Shown here in pieces: positions 48,447-60,640 of a stretch of 64,000 nt of DNA. Both the position numbers and the translations under genes were made by a program. The stretch's first letter is position 1, and every line of letters begins with the position of its first letter. The notes beneath the pieces were generated by a model that was not told where the DNA came from, did not search any database, and was given only the letters and a program-made list of their open reading frames with translations. Source of the stretch: Ascochyta rabiei (lineage: Eukaryota; Ascomycota; Dothideomycetes; Pleosporales; Didymellaceae); assembly GCF_004011695.2 (NCBI RefSeq), contig NC_082407.1, positions 868,001 through 932,000 on the forward strand, given 5' to 3'.

Positions 48447-51400
48447 TATAAAGTAAAACCGCATATATAAGGTTTATATTTAATCTAGAAAGTATAGTAA
48501 GTATATTTACCTTAGGCAATGTTGTAATATAAAGGTAACTTAATCTAAGTTTACCTAACTAGTGTCTAAGAAAGAGAAATTGCGTATGCGTATAAAGGAG
48601 AGTTATAAAGCATAAACTAAAGCGCTTTAAATATCTAAAAAAGCTATAGAAGACTTGCGTGTAGCTTATGCGCGTAAGAAGAGGTTGTAATAGCAAATAG
48701 ATTTGTTAGATTGCTAAGCAGAGGAGGCTATTACAGTAGAAGAGCAAAGTATAGAGGAGTAAGAGTAGTTAGATGCTAAAACTGTGTTATTTAACAGTGT
48801 TGCATAAGGTAGTCTTACTCTTAAGTTATTACCTAGTACCTAGAGCGCCTTTAAAGGCCAGCCTCTAGAGTACTAGAAGGACAACGTAGCCCTATCTAAT
48901 TAGCTTCCTTATATTTCTTTAACAACAGCAGGTAGTTCCTAAGGCTTATTTATAGTTCCTAAGTATTTTCTAAGTTAGGGTAACCTAACTATTTAACTAG
49001 GTATCTGCGCCTAGTGCCATTTCCTTAATATGTTATTATTTTTTTAACTTCCTATTTATCTTTGCTATTAGCTTAATAATAGAAGTTCTCCTAAATAGGC
49101 GTTCTAGGGTTAGCTAGTTCTAACAGAGATATGTAGAACACTAGGTAGATCTTTGCATCCTTTAGCAGATTAAGTCTATAGTTAACTAGGCTTATCTGCT
49201 TAGAAATAAAAAAGGGTCTAACTTTAATATAGTCTAGTTTTTTTGTTAGTCTTTATGTGCAAAGGTTTTTTATAAAGAGATAGACTTTATCCCCCTCTTT
49301 TAGCTAAGGTACTGTTTTTCTTTTCTAGTTAATATATAAGATTACTTGTTCTTAAGCCTTACTAATATTTTCTAGTGCTTTCTTATGCACTTCTTTTAGC
49401 CTTACTACTAAAGATATTACTAATTCAGTCTAAATTAGCGTGTCTAGACTTCTAGTAAAGAGATATAGGTGCATCCTGTAATTTAGGAAGAATAGTAATT
49501 CTCCTGTTACTTCTAACAGTTTGTTATTATATGCGATCTGTTCTATAGGTAACAGCAATACCTAGTTATCTTACTACTAGTTGCTGTATATCTGTAGGTA
49601 TGTTTCTATAGTCTAATTTATTCTTTTAGTCTGTCTATCTGTCTGCAGATAATAGGCTGTTAAGAGCTTCTTCTTAGTACTAATAGCTACTAAGAGTGTA
49701 GTCTAGTAGTTTAATGTAAAGAGCTTGTCTTAATTACTAATAATTAATTCTATTATGCTATAATGCCTTATATATTAATCTAGAAACACTTATGTAAGCT
49801 ACTCTGTAGTATAACTATGTTAAAACAGTATTATCTTAGTATACTTAGTAAATCTGTTAACTATAATAAAGGTTAAGTTGTAGTTGTATCTAGTTACTAG
49901 GTCTCTTAGGATAGGCATCTGTGTAACAAAGTCTATTGTAATGTTTATCTATAGTGCTGTTAGTAGCTCTATTGTATGTATTTCTCTGTATTTTGCGTGT
50001 ATACTGTGTTTAATTTGCTTACAGTTAATATAGTTCTTAATGTATTTAACAATCTTATCCTTTATATTACTAAACCTATAGTATTACTTAATAAGTTCTA
50101 TTATACGTGTAATTCTAGGGTGTCTGTATAGTAGGTTATTATAGTAATTAGCTATAATTTTGTTCTAAAGTTTCTCTACTACGTCTAATGTAATATGCTG
50201 TTTGTTTTTAATCTACATTATATTGTTAAGTTACTGCCATAGTCTAAGTAATCTATTATTGTTAATGCCTAACACTGCAAACTAGTTAATTGTTTTTTCT
50301 CTAGTAAGGTTATGTTATTAGCTAAGTGCGTTAGCTCTGCTATTGTCCTTACCTGGCGTAAACAATATTTTAAATTTATATTACCTAAGTATCTTAGACT
50401 AACGTACTTATTATTAATTTAAGACCTTAGTAGCTATAAGGCATACTAGGGTCTTGTAGCTAGTGTAGATAGTAAGTTCTAAGCAACTTTCTGCGTATAG
50501 TTGCTAATGTTCTAAGGTAGATATAATTACAAGTAATTCCTTATTATGTATATTGTAGCATTCTTCTAGTCCTAAGAACCTGTGTAAGTAGTATGTAATA
50601 GGGTGCTATAGTCTATTGTTTTCTTATATAATACATACGCCTAATATAAGATCTAAGGTGTTAGTCTCTATATGTATTAGTTTGCTGCTGTAAAACATAA
50701 TTAATATAGGAGGTGTAATACAGGCTTGTTTAAGTGCCTTAAACACATTGTTCTATACTTATTCCTACTTAAATAGTGTATCTTTCTGCGTGAGCTTTAT
50801 TAGCAGGATTGTAATCTTAGAGTAGTCCTTAATAAAGCGTTAGTTAAAGTTAACAAATCCTAAGAATTCCTACATCTGTTTAACTGTTTTCAGCATCTGC
50901 TAGGTCTTAACTACTTCTACCTTTGTTAGACTAATCTTAACTCTGTGTTATCCTACAATATACCCTAGGAATTTAACTTCCTCCTTATGCTATTTGCACT
51001 TTTTAGGTTTAAGCTGTAGGTCTGCCTGCCTTAGGCATTCTAGCACTTTAGTAACGTGTTTTGTGTGTTCTTCTAGTGTTTTTAAGTACACTAGGATATT
51101 GTCTAGGTATACTACTACTGTCCTGTTAAGGTGTGTTCTAAGGACGATGTTAATTGACTCCTAACACGTAGCTAGTGCGTTTATTAGACTAAACAGCATA
51201 ATAAGGTACTTATAGAATCTATATTACGTTATAAATGCTATTTTTTATCTTCTTCTTCTTTTATGCGTATAAGGTTGTATATGCCTTATAGGTCTAACAT
51301 AGTAAAGTACTAAGCTCCTACTAGCTAGTCCTACAACTCTGTAATATTTAGGAGTAGGTAGCAGTTCTTAATAGTAATTTTATTAAGCTTCCTAAAGTTA

Positions 51401-54355
51401 ATGTAAAGTTGTAGCTTGCTATCCTTCTTAGGAATAAACATAATTAGGTACCCTGCAGGTAATTCTAATCTTCTAATAAATCCCTTCTTAAGGTTCTCCT
51501 TAATGTACTTATAAAGTACTTTAAGTTCCTTTTCTAATAACTAGTATAATAGCCTAAAAGTTAGTATCTTTCCTTTCTAGAGCTTAATCTTATAATTCTA
51601 GAGTTTATGCTTAGGCAGGGCTTTTACTGTAAGCTCTTCTCTAAATATCTCTACATACTGTTAGTAAACGTTAGGGATAGCAGGAGGTACACTCTTCTCC
51701 TCCTTAACTCTTACTTTGTAATCTATAGGGCGTTTAGTATCTACAGAGTTAACTGCTCTATCTTAGCACGTCTTACGTGTTAAAGAGACATTATTAATCT
51801 CCTTCTTATCTACTAGCTACTGCGTGCACTGCGTAGGTGTAGATATATTAGTGCTGTATTTACATCCTTCTAGTAAAAGTCTTTCTTATGCCTAATCTAT
51901 CTTAAGGTTGTACTTTTATAACTAGGGAAGTCCTAGTATAATATTGTGCGAAGCCTTTATAAAGATGTCTAGGTTTATTTCCTTATAGTGCCCCTATATC
52001 TGTAGGGGTGCTGCTATTACTTTAAACATAATTAGCATTTTATCTATTATTAATTCTCTATTAGCTACTTAGAGTAACTATATATTCTCCTTATAATATA
52101 ATCCAAGTTTAGCTTACTATATTACTCTTCTAGATATATAACTTACTTGTGCTCCTAAGTCTAAAAGTGCTGTTAGAGCTACTCTATTTAGTTTAATAGG
52201 TAGCTTATTAAGGTAATTATTCCTAATACTATTAATAGATTAATCCCTGGGGCTTGTAGGCGCTAGCCTAAGAAAGTCCCCTTATTACTAAACCCTTCAG
52301 CTTCCTTAGTGGCGCAGTGCTTCTTGCAGTCTACGTTAAGGCAGTTCTGCTAGTGTGCGTTGTAGCACTTTCTGTTAACTATTAACTACATTTGTATTAT
52401 AGCCTGTAGGTTATCTATTCTAGGAAAGTATGCTTTCTAGCATTTATTAATAAAATAAAGTTTATACAGGTTATTGTAACACTAGTACTATTAGTTATAA
52501 CAGAGGCCTTGTTGTGCAGGGAACTATCGTCTACTAAGCTTCTTATTATAGTAGATTATGCATCTATCCTTAGAGTATACTATCTATATAAAGTTTCTAT
52601 ATTTTAGGTTTTAGTAGTCTAGGATGTACTATAGTTGTAGGCTAATTAGTAGTAGCTTTTCTTTCTACTTCTGTATACGTTCTAGGCTGAGCTATATTTC
52701 TTACTTACACTAAAGCTAGTCTTTAGCTTCTTCTAGGTTATTAGTAAACCTTTTACTGTTGTTAATTTCTTTCCTAAACTATTAAACAAGTTCTTAGAGT
52801 TCTAGTGTGAATTCTCTAGTTAGGGGTCCTACTATAGGGCTAACAAGTTCTTAACATATTTAGTAATAAGCTTCTTTGTCTTTACGCTTCTAACGCTGTT
52901 TGTTTATATATTCTTACTTACATGTTAGTAGAGCACTAATCTAGCTAAACTCTTGTCCTAAGGTGTCTAGTAGGTTGTCTATCTTTTACTAGTAGTTATC
53001 TATTTCTTTATAGGCTATAATGTTATTAAGTATATTATCCTTCTATACGCTTTTAGGTTTTAGTTCTATAACTATTAATTCTCTACTATTAGGGGTAAAG
53101 TAACGCGCTCCTTGTTTGTAGAAGGGTCTGTTATACCTTTTGCCTACTTAAACTCTACTCTTAGTCCTCTTATATTCTACTGCGTGGTATTATTAGTTGT
53201 TGTTAGAGTAGTACTCTGTTGCTTTGCCTGTCTAGGCGTCCTAGTAAGATGTTACTACACAAATTAGAGGTACAATACAGTCGTTATCGTCCTCTAGGCC
53301 AGACTCTAGGTCTTCTAGTAGTTGTCCTATGTTATTAATAAGAATTTCCTATTTACTAGCATCTATATTATTATAATTATAGGTAAGTACCTTTAACTAA
53401 CAGTAAACCTTGTTTATCTAGCAGTCTCTAGCAAAGTGACCTAGTTTCCTACAGTTGTAGCAGTCCCTGCTGCCTCTGTGTTAGTTACCCCCCTTACGCT
53501 TCTTATTCTATCGCTTTAGTAGTCCCTTGTTAAGGTTTAAGAGGTCTATTGCTTTAGGTCTGTAGTATCTACTCTAAGTGTTGCTGTAGGTGCAACGTCT
53601 AGTATTTAGCTAATTACAGCCTCCTTATTATCCTTAGTTTAGGTTATTGCGCTACTAGTTCCTTAGTAGTAGATAGTTAGTAGCAATAGCAGTAGTACGT
53701 GCTCTAGGGTTATCTTAAAGTTCCTACTAAAGTTTAAAGAGTTATACGTTAATGTTAATAGCAGTGTTAATAAGCTTATTAAGGGTTTCTGTGCTTGCGC
53801 TAGTGCGCATAAGTTCTTCCTTAACCTTAGGCTTTAATCCCTGTTAGAACATAGTAATTAGAGCAGTGTTGTCCTAGTTAGTGTTAGCAGCAAGCTGCTA
53901 AAATTCTGCAGCGTAGTTAGCAGCTAACCTATCTTGCTTAATCTTCTAAATGTTATAGCAGGCAATATGTAGTTTGTTAGAGACTCTAAAGATTAGTTTA
54001 ATCTTCTCTTTAAACAGGTTAAAGTCTCTTATCTATACATCTACGTTGTCTAGGGTATTACTAGCTTAGTACTGCTGTATAAAGGGTTTAATCTAAGTAA
54101 AAACCTTACTACGCATATAGCTAGCTGCAAGAACTACTTATTTAACGTTTAAAATCTTCTTACCTTAGAAGGTAAAGAAGAGGTCCTATTATATAAGCTA
54201 GTTATTAAGCTTGCTATAATCTCTATAATAGAGGTTAGGCTTATTAACGTTTATAGTGCTAGTAGTAACAGTTACGTCTATATTAACGTTGCTAGACATA
54301 GAGTTACTAAGGACAGCACAGGGTCTAATAGTACTTATCTTAGGGGTGTTAAAAC

Positions 54356-54838
54356 TGTTAAAGTTGTACTTTAGTTAAAGACTATAAGCACTAATTCTAT
54401 TAGTTGTTAGGGATAAGCACTAGTAGATTGATTTAGGGTTATTAACTAAGCAAAGCTTGTAAAGATAGGGTGCAATAAATAGTACAGAGTAGACTGTCTA
54501 GTTTAAGAGCAGGTTAAGATTCTAAAGACAAACTTAATTAATAAGGTTAAACACAAATTATAAGGGTTGTGTTCCTACTAACTATATACTTTAATAATAG
54601 TAGTAGTAATACAGCCTAATTAGTGTTAAGGATTCTCTAATTATACTAATTACTAATTATACTAATTACTAATTACACTAATTATACTAAGCCTAATTAT
54701 GTTACGTAATCCTTAGCCTCTTGCTGAGTGCTAAAACTGTTATGTTTGCTTACGCTGAACTTAATAACTTGTTGTAATTACTGTGCCCTATGCACTGTAA
54801 TTGGCTTACGTCCTTCCCGTGTTCTGTAGATCGTAACA
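54356..54838 (-). repeat. Gypsy 5' LTR (right copy, 483 bp)
   Basis: Starts tgttaaagttgtac and ends atcgtaaca. Same length as the left copy. The first 100 nt are more strongly RIP-altered here, while the last 100 nt are better preserved (cttcccgtgttctgtagatc). Confidence 0.9.
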
Positions 54839-54979
54839 TACATTTACTAGGATTACGCTAACATAGTAGTAACTATAGTGTAGGCAGTAATAGTCTTAGG
54901 TAACGAAGAGGCTAGTTTGTATAGGGGAAACTAGCTGCTTCTAATATAAATTTAAGTTAGGAGCGCTGTAGGAGTATAT

Positions 54980-57900
54980 TAGCAGGGGAGACTACTAGTG
55001 TAGGGGCATTGTAGGCTGCTAGAGGAGCTATTACAGACTCTATAGACAAGCCCCTATTCTATATTCTATTATTTATTAATAGGGCAACTTAGGCTAACGT
55101 GCTAGTAGACTTAGGGTGTAAATACTTTAGCGTAGTAAGTAATAACTTTACTGCGCGCTTAGGAGGAGACTTTATAAAGGTGCTGCTACAACGCTTAGCG
55201 TAAGTAGTAGACACTAGTAGAAAGTCTATAATCTCCTGTTTAGTCCTGTTTAGGTATAACTTAAATAGGTAGCGCTTATAGGCTGTAGCCTATACAGTGC
55301 TAGGTCTAAGCTAGAATGTTATTTTAGAGAAACCCTAGCTTTAATAAGAAGGTGTGATATTAGACGTAGAAAAGGGTATACTAATAATATAATAGGTAGG
55401 GAACCTTATAGTCTATAAGTCCTTATAGTATACTATAAACGTTTATATAGCTCTTCTATTAGTAACTAAGTTTAATAAGACCCTAGCTAATAGGCTCTAG
55501 AAGCACCTGCCTAGGGACTGGTTTGTCTCTATAAGCCTCTACAATATTACTAAAATCCTCTTAGTCTAATCCCTAGGAGCGTAAGGGGCGGCGGAGGAGG
55601 TAGACTCTCTCCCCCCTAAGTTAGTCTAGTTTTAGGACCTATTTAATAAGAGTAAGGCCTTAGGCCTCCTTCTATATAGGGGCTAGATAGATTACTATAT
55701 ACAGTTACAACGCAACTAGTCTAGGAAAAAGAAGCCTCTACCCTAAGGCCCTCTGTATAACATGCTAAGGGACTAGCTACTAGAGCTACAGAAGTAGGTG
55801 TTAGCACTAATAGACAAGGGGTAGATCTACGCCTCCTCTTCTCTAGTAGGGGCCCTAGTCCTACTAGTTAAGAAGTCCTCTAGTAGGTAGCGTATGTGTG
55901 TAGACTATTACGCACTTTATAGCATTATAATTACTAACTAGTACCTGCTTTCTTTTATTAAGGAGACGTTGCGCATACTAGGGGGTGCCTGCTAGTTCTC
56001 TAAGGTTAATATTTATACAGCATTTTACTAGATTTGTATTATAGAAGGAGATAAGCACCTAACTATATTCTATACTTATTTTAGGCTCTTTAAGTAGCTA
56101 GTCTGCCTATTTAGCCTAGCTAGAGCACTAGCGTCCTTCTTGCGTTATATTAACAGCGTGCTTTAGGAGATATTAGGTAACTATGCTACTAGATACCTAG
56201 ATAATGTCCTTGTTTACAGTAGCAGGTCTAGAACAGACTACTTAGGGAAGGTTAGTAGAGTCCTTACGCTTCTACGCTATATAGAGCTATATTTAGATTT
56301 TAAGAAGTGCGTATTTATAATAAAGGAGGTACACTACCTAGGATGTATTATAGAAGCTAGAAAGGACATTTGCCCTAATCCTAAGAAGGTTAAGGCTATC
56401 TATAATTAGGAAGCCCTATAGTCTTTATGTAGGGTCTGCAGTTTCCTAGGGTTTACTAACTTCTACTAGGATTTTAACCTAGCCTTCTCTAATATTACTG
56501 CCCTACTTAATTAGCTTACAGGGAAGGATATCCTGTTCTAGTAGGGGCAGGAGGAGGATGTAGCGTTCTACTAGCTAAAGAACGCATTTATAACAGAACT
56601 AGTCCTAGCCTAGTAGGACCCTAAGTAAGAGACACTACTAGAGGCAGACTGCTCTAGCAAGGCGTTAGGTAGCTGCCTTTCTTAATAGTATAGGAAGGTG
56701 CTTTGCCCTATAGTGTACTTATCTACTATACTTATAGTAGAATAATAGAACTACACTATCTATAATAAGGAGTTAACTGCTGTTATAAAGTGCCTAGGGG
56801 TCTAGACAGCTAAATTAGGGTCTGTTACTAGGCTGTTTACTATCCTAACTAATTATAAGAATCTCTAGTACTTTACTACAGCGCGCAGGCTAAGTAAGAG
56901 GTAGTACTGCTAGGCAGAAGAGCTGTTAAAATTCTGTTTCTACCTTTGCTTCAGCCTAGGGCGCCTTGCAGCCTAACTCGATGTGCTAAGCTACTAGGAA
57001 TAGGACTATAATAGGAGGTTAGGGGGGGTCTATAGGATAATAACCCTAGTTTTAGTATTAGTAGTTTATATACTAGGCCCTAGTATACCTCTACTTTTTA
57101 TTAATATATATATGTAATTACTGTAGGATAAAGGTGTTTAGCAGGACGCAGGGTATATAGCGTACCTGTTCGCTATTAATAATAAGGCCTACTAGTTCCC
57201 TTCTAAGGCTAAGACGGCTTAGTAAATTATAGATTGTATGCTTAGTGCTTATAGCACACTAATATAGTGTAGGGTTATATAGGTTCTATACTAGAAGCTA
57301 CTTATAACTACAATAATCTAAAGGGCACTTAAATCTAACCTAACAGGCTATCTAGGTGCTAACACTACGTTCTACATTGTTAGACGCAACCTCTACTAGA
57401 AGGGGATATTACAGGATGTTTAGCGCTATATCTATAACTGCTACGATTTTAGCGCGTATATATTGCAGCGCTAATAGTAGGGCTTACTTTAGCTATTGCC
57501 TATTACTAACTAATTCTAGTCCTAAATCTTAATAGACTTTGTAGTTGACCTTTCTTCGGCTAATAAGGACGCGCTGCGCTATCTCTTAGTTATTATAGAT
57601 TATCTCTCTAAGTATATGCAGCTAGAAGCTATAACTTCTATAACTACAGAGTATTACGCTAAGGTCTTCTGAAACATATAGTAGTAGTTTTAGGGCTTTC
57701 CTAGTGCTATAATTATAGACTGTAGCTTAGACTAGCTAGGACACCTTTAGATAACACTGTGTAGCCTTATAGGGGTAGACTAGCTACTCTCTACAGCCTA
57801 TAACCCCTAGACAGACAGATAGACAGAGCCCGCTTACTAAGAGGTGTAGGCAGTCCTACAGGTTATAGTTAACTTTAAACAGAATAACTAGCCTAACTGC

Positions 57901-58450
57901 CTTCTAGCCTACTAACTAGCTCTTAACAATTGCAACTCTTTAGTTACTAGGGTTAGTTCTAACCTACTTCTCTACAGCTATAATGTAGACCTCCTACAGA
58001 TAACAGTGCTACTAACTATTAGCTAGAACACACTACAGGGACAAGCAGTCTATTTCCTAGACTACCTCTAGTAAGGTATAGAACTTACCTAGGCAGCTAT
58101 AGTATAGGTATAACAACACACCTAGAACGTAACAGACTGTAGCTATAGGCCTACAGAGCAGTACTATATAGAAGATAGAGTGTAGTTTTCCCTCTACAAT
58201 GTAAAAACTAATAGGCTAAGTTAGAAACTTAACTAGTTACAAGCCTAGTACATAGTATTGCAGTTCCTACCCCTTTAACAGTTACTCTAGATCTGCTAGG
58301 CAACCTTTATAAGACGGTGCATATAGACCTGCTAGAATAAGTAGCCTCTAACCTGCTACCTATACAGCGCCTGTAGGAAAGCAGACTAGGCCTACTAGTT
58401 GTCCTAAAGGAGGATAATCTAACCCTAGCTAAATAGGAGGTAGAGAAAAT
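54980..58450 (+). mobile_element. Gypsy-type pol remnant, plus orientation
   Basis: A second, different Gypsy polyprotein read on + with many TAA/TAG. In order: a protease-like VLVDLGCKYFSVVS near 55100, reverse transcriptase RMCVDYYALY (about 55888) and RYLDNVLVYS (about 56190), RNase H region with NYTIYNKELTAVIKCLG (about 56750), integrase ILIDFVVDLSSANKDALRYL (about 57527). I could not find LTRs for it. The minus-strand Gypsy begins directly on its left side. Confidence 0.8.
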
Positions 58451-58960
58451 TATAAAAGAGAAGAGAGCTTATAGGTAGAATAAGCTATAGGTTCTAGTTA
58501 AATAGAAGGGGTATATAAAGCTAACGTAGAAACTGCTAAAGGTATTATAGGATATAAAGGCATAGAAGGTCTTTATAGCAACACATACACTATATTAAGA
58601 GTAGATACAGAAAAGGAGAAACTTTTATTATTTATAATAACCCTTACAGGGTTCTATTAGGAGATACTGCGTAGGGTATAAGGTCTAGCGCAGAGAAGCT
58701 TAGGGACCTTACAGTAACAGCACGCCACTACCTTACACACACACTACTAGGCAACTAGCAGTAAATCTTAGGACTTAAAAAAGATAGTGTTGTCTATAGA
58801 TAGGGAATAACAGGCAGTAGTAGCCGTGTTTAGGGCCTAGTTCTGCGTAATACAGTAGTAGTAGTTAACCTTATAGTTATTATTATTACCCTCCTATATC
58901 TACCTTAATAGTACTGCTATATATTAACTGTAATATTTCCTTAAAGTTATAGCTAGGCGT
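58451..58960. other. RIP-altered sequence downstream of the Gypsy pol remnant
   Basis: May contain the 3' end of the plus-strand Gypsy element. No LTR copy recognised. Confidence 0.35.
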
Positions 58961-60640
58961 GCACAGCTTTATAGAGGAAGGTAAGTAGTAACAGTAGGTA
59001 GGCGTATGCGGCTCTATAGAAAAGGGGAAGCAGTAATAGTGTAGGGGCGTAGGGGACCTTATAAGGGAGGGAGAGCAGCGCTAGCATAGGGGCGTAGGTA
59101 ACTCTATAGGGGATAAGGAGCAGCAACAGCAGGGTAGTAAGCAGAGCTAGCAGATAGACAAGCAGCGCTTGTTAGGAAAGTTAGAGCAGCAGTAGCAGGA
59201 CAAGTAGGACAATAGGGCATACTCTAGGCAGCAGTAGGGCATAGTAAGTAGGCGCTTAACCTTGTTAATAGTGTCCTTTAGATCTAGTTAGCTGTATACC
59301 TAATATAGATAGAAATTCTTATAGTAGTATAGGCCTAGACTACCTCTATACAGTTTATACGCTTAGTCTAGAACTAGAAGGCTAACCTTACAGCAGCTAT
59401 AAACTTCTAGAGGTAGGTGTCTAGTTAGTTGCTGCTATAACGCCTAGATAACAGCATAGCAGGTAGAGCAACCTAGGTACTAGGCGTAGCAGGGGAACAG
59501 GTAGTGCAAGAGGATATTAACTGCTTTGCTAGCGTAGGGTTAGCTAGGGCTAGGTTAAGCGTAGCCTTATACACCTGCTAGTGCTTATAGTAGGTACCTA
59601 GCAAAAATATTACATTAGAAAGGAAGACCTACAGTAGTAACAAAGAGGTAACTTATAGTAGAAGATAGGCTAACGCCCCTAGTTAGCCTTGTTACTACCT
59701 ATACCTTAGGTACTAGGCATCTTAATATAAGTGTTACTAGCACGCACTAACACCTTAGCTACTATTAATTAGGAATATAGGGCTAGAATAGGGACACGTA
59801 CTTAGATATACTGCTTAAAATTACGCTTGGTATAGTAGAGCTTAGTGTTTATAGTAAATAGGTTGTTATTATACACATAAGGGCACTTACGCTTAACGCA
59901 GGTGCAGTAGGTCTTACTAGCACTAGGAACGCAATTAGCTGTAGAAGGATTTAGTAGACAAACAGGCCTATAACAGACGTAGGCACTTATAAGACTAGCT
60001 AGTAAGGATAGTAAGAAGGCAGCAGGGGCAGTATAGGACAGCGCTAGTAGAGATAGAGACTAGGTCCTTGTTGTCTAAGTTACCCTTAACTTTATAGTTA
60101 CCTATATAATAGCAGTAAGCTTTCTATATATATAGTTAGGCCCTATAACTAGATTAGAAACTATAGATAAGAAATACTAGAGGTATATTGTAGGCAGAGG
60201 GGAGGGACTGTAGTAGACTGTAACCGCCCCCTCTAGGGGGACTACTAGCTTCTTAGCTAGTAGCCTAATAGCTATAACTAGAGGCAAAGACAGATATAGT
60301 AGGTAGGACAAGGGCGTGTATAGAAATTAGGTAGGTATATTACAGGTAGGTTAGATAGAAGTATAGAGTAGTACAGTGTCTAACTTAGGCAGGTGCGCTA
60401 GGTAAAAACAAAAATAACCTAGGTACGTGCAGGGACTACCCTAGGTAAACTACAGACTAAATAAGCAGCTAACCTACTGTAAGCTAGACCCTTACGCAAC
60501 CACAACTAGCCCTAGGGTTTACCTGCTACTAGCATCCCCTGCGCCACGGTAAATACAGAAAGGACCTAGCTAAAATACATACAGCCTAGGAGGGATAGGG
60601 AAAGGAGGTATGATATAGGCTTAGACCTTGTCTAAGCCTT
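58961..60640 (+). pseudogene. decayed Gln/Arg-rich frame of unknown origin
   Basis: GC content is visibly higher than in the surroundings. A + frame with RIP stops reads a Gln/Ala/Gly-rich N-terminal part (RKVRAAVAGQVGQ), then KNITLERKTYSSNKEVTYSR and Cys-containing segments (CYYTHKGTYA with downstream RRC). It could be a retroelement gag or a separate gene; no diagnostic motif decides. Confidence 0.35.

Larger units (their letters stand above)
45913..54838 (-). mobile_element. RIP-decayed Gypsy LTR retrotransposon, minus orientation
   Basis: Two 483-bp LTRs (45913-46395 and 54356-54838), each TGTT...AACA, bound the element. Read on minus it has a Gag start near 54302 (MSSNVNIDVTVTTSTINVNK), a Gag zinc knuckle CYNCRKLGHFARDC (about 53421-53463), reverse transcriptase YLDNILVY near 51090-51120, RNase H and an integrase region with many TAA/TAG stops. 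A polypurine tract (agaagggggatag on minus) abuts the left LTR, as expected for the 3' end. Flanking 5-mers (gacac, tacat) do not match, so no target duplication survives. Fot1 copy C is nested at 46583-48446. Confidence 0.88.
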
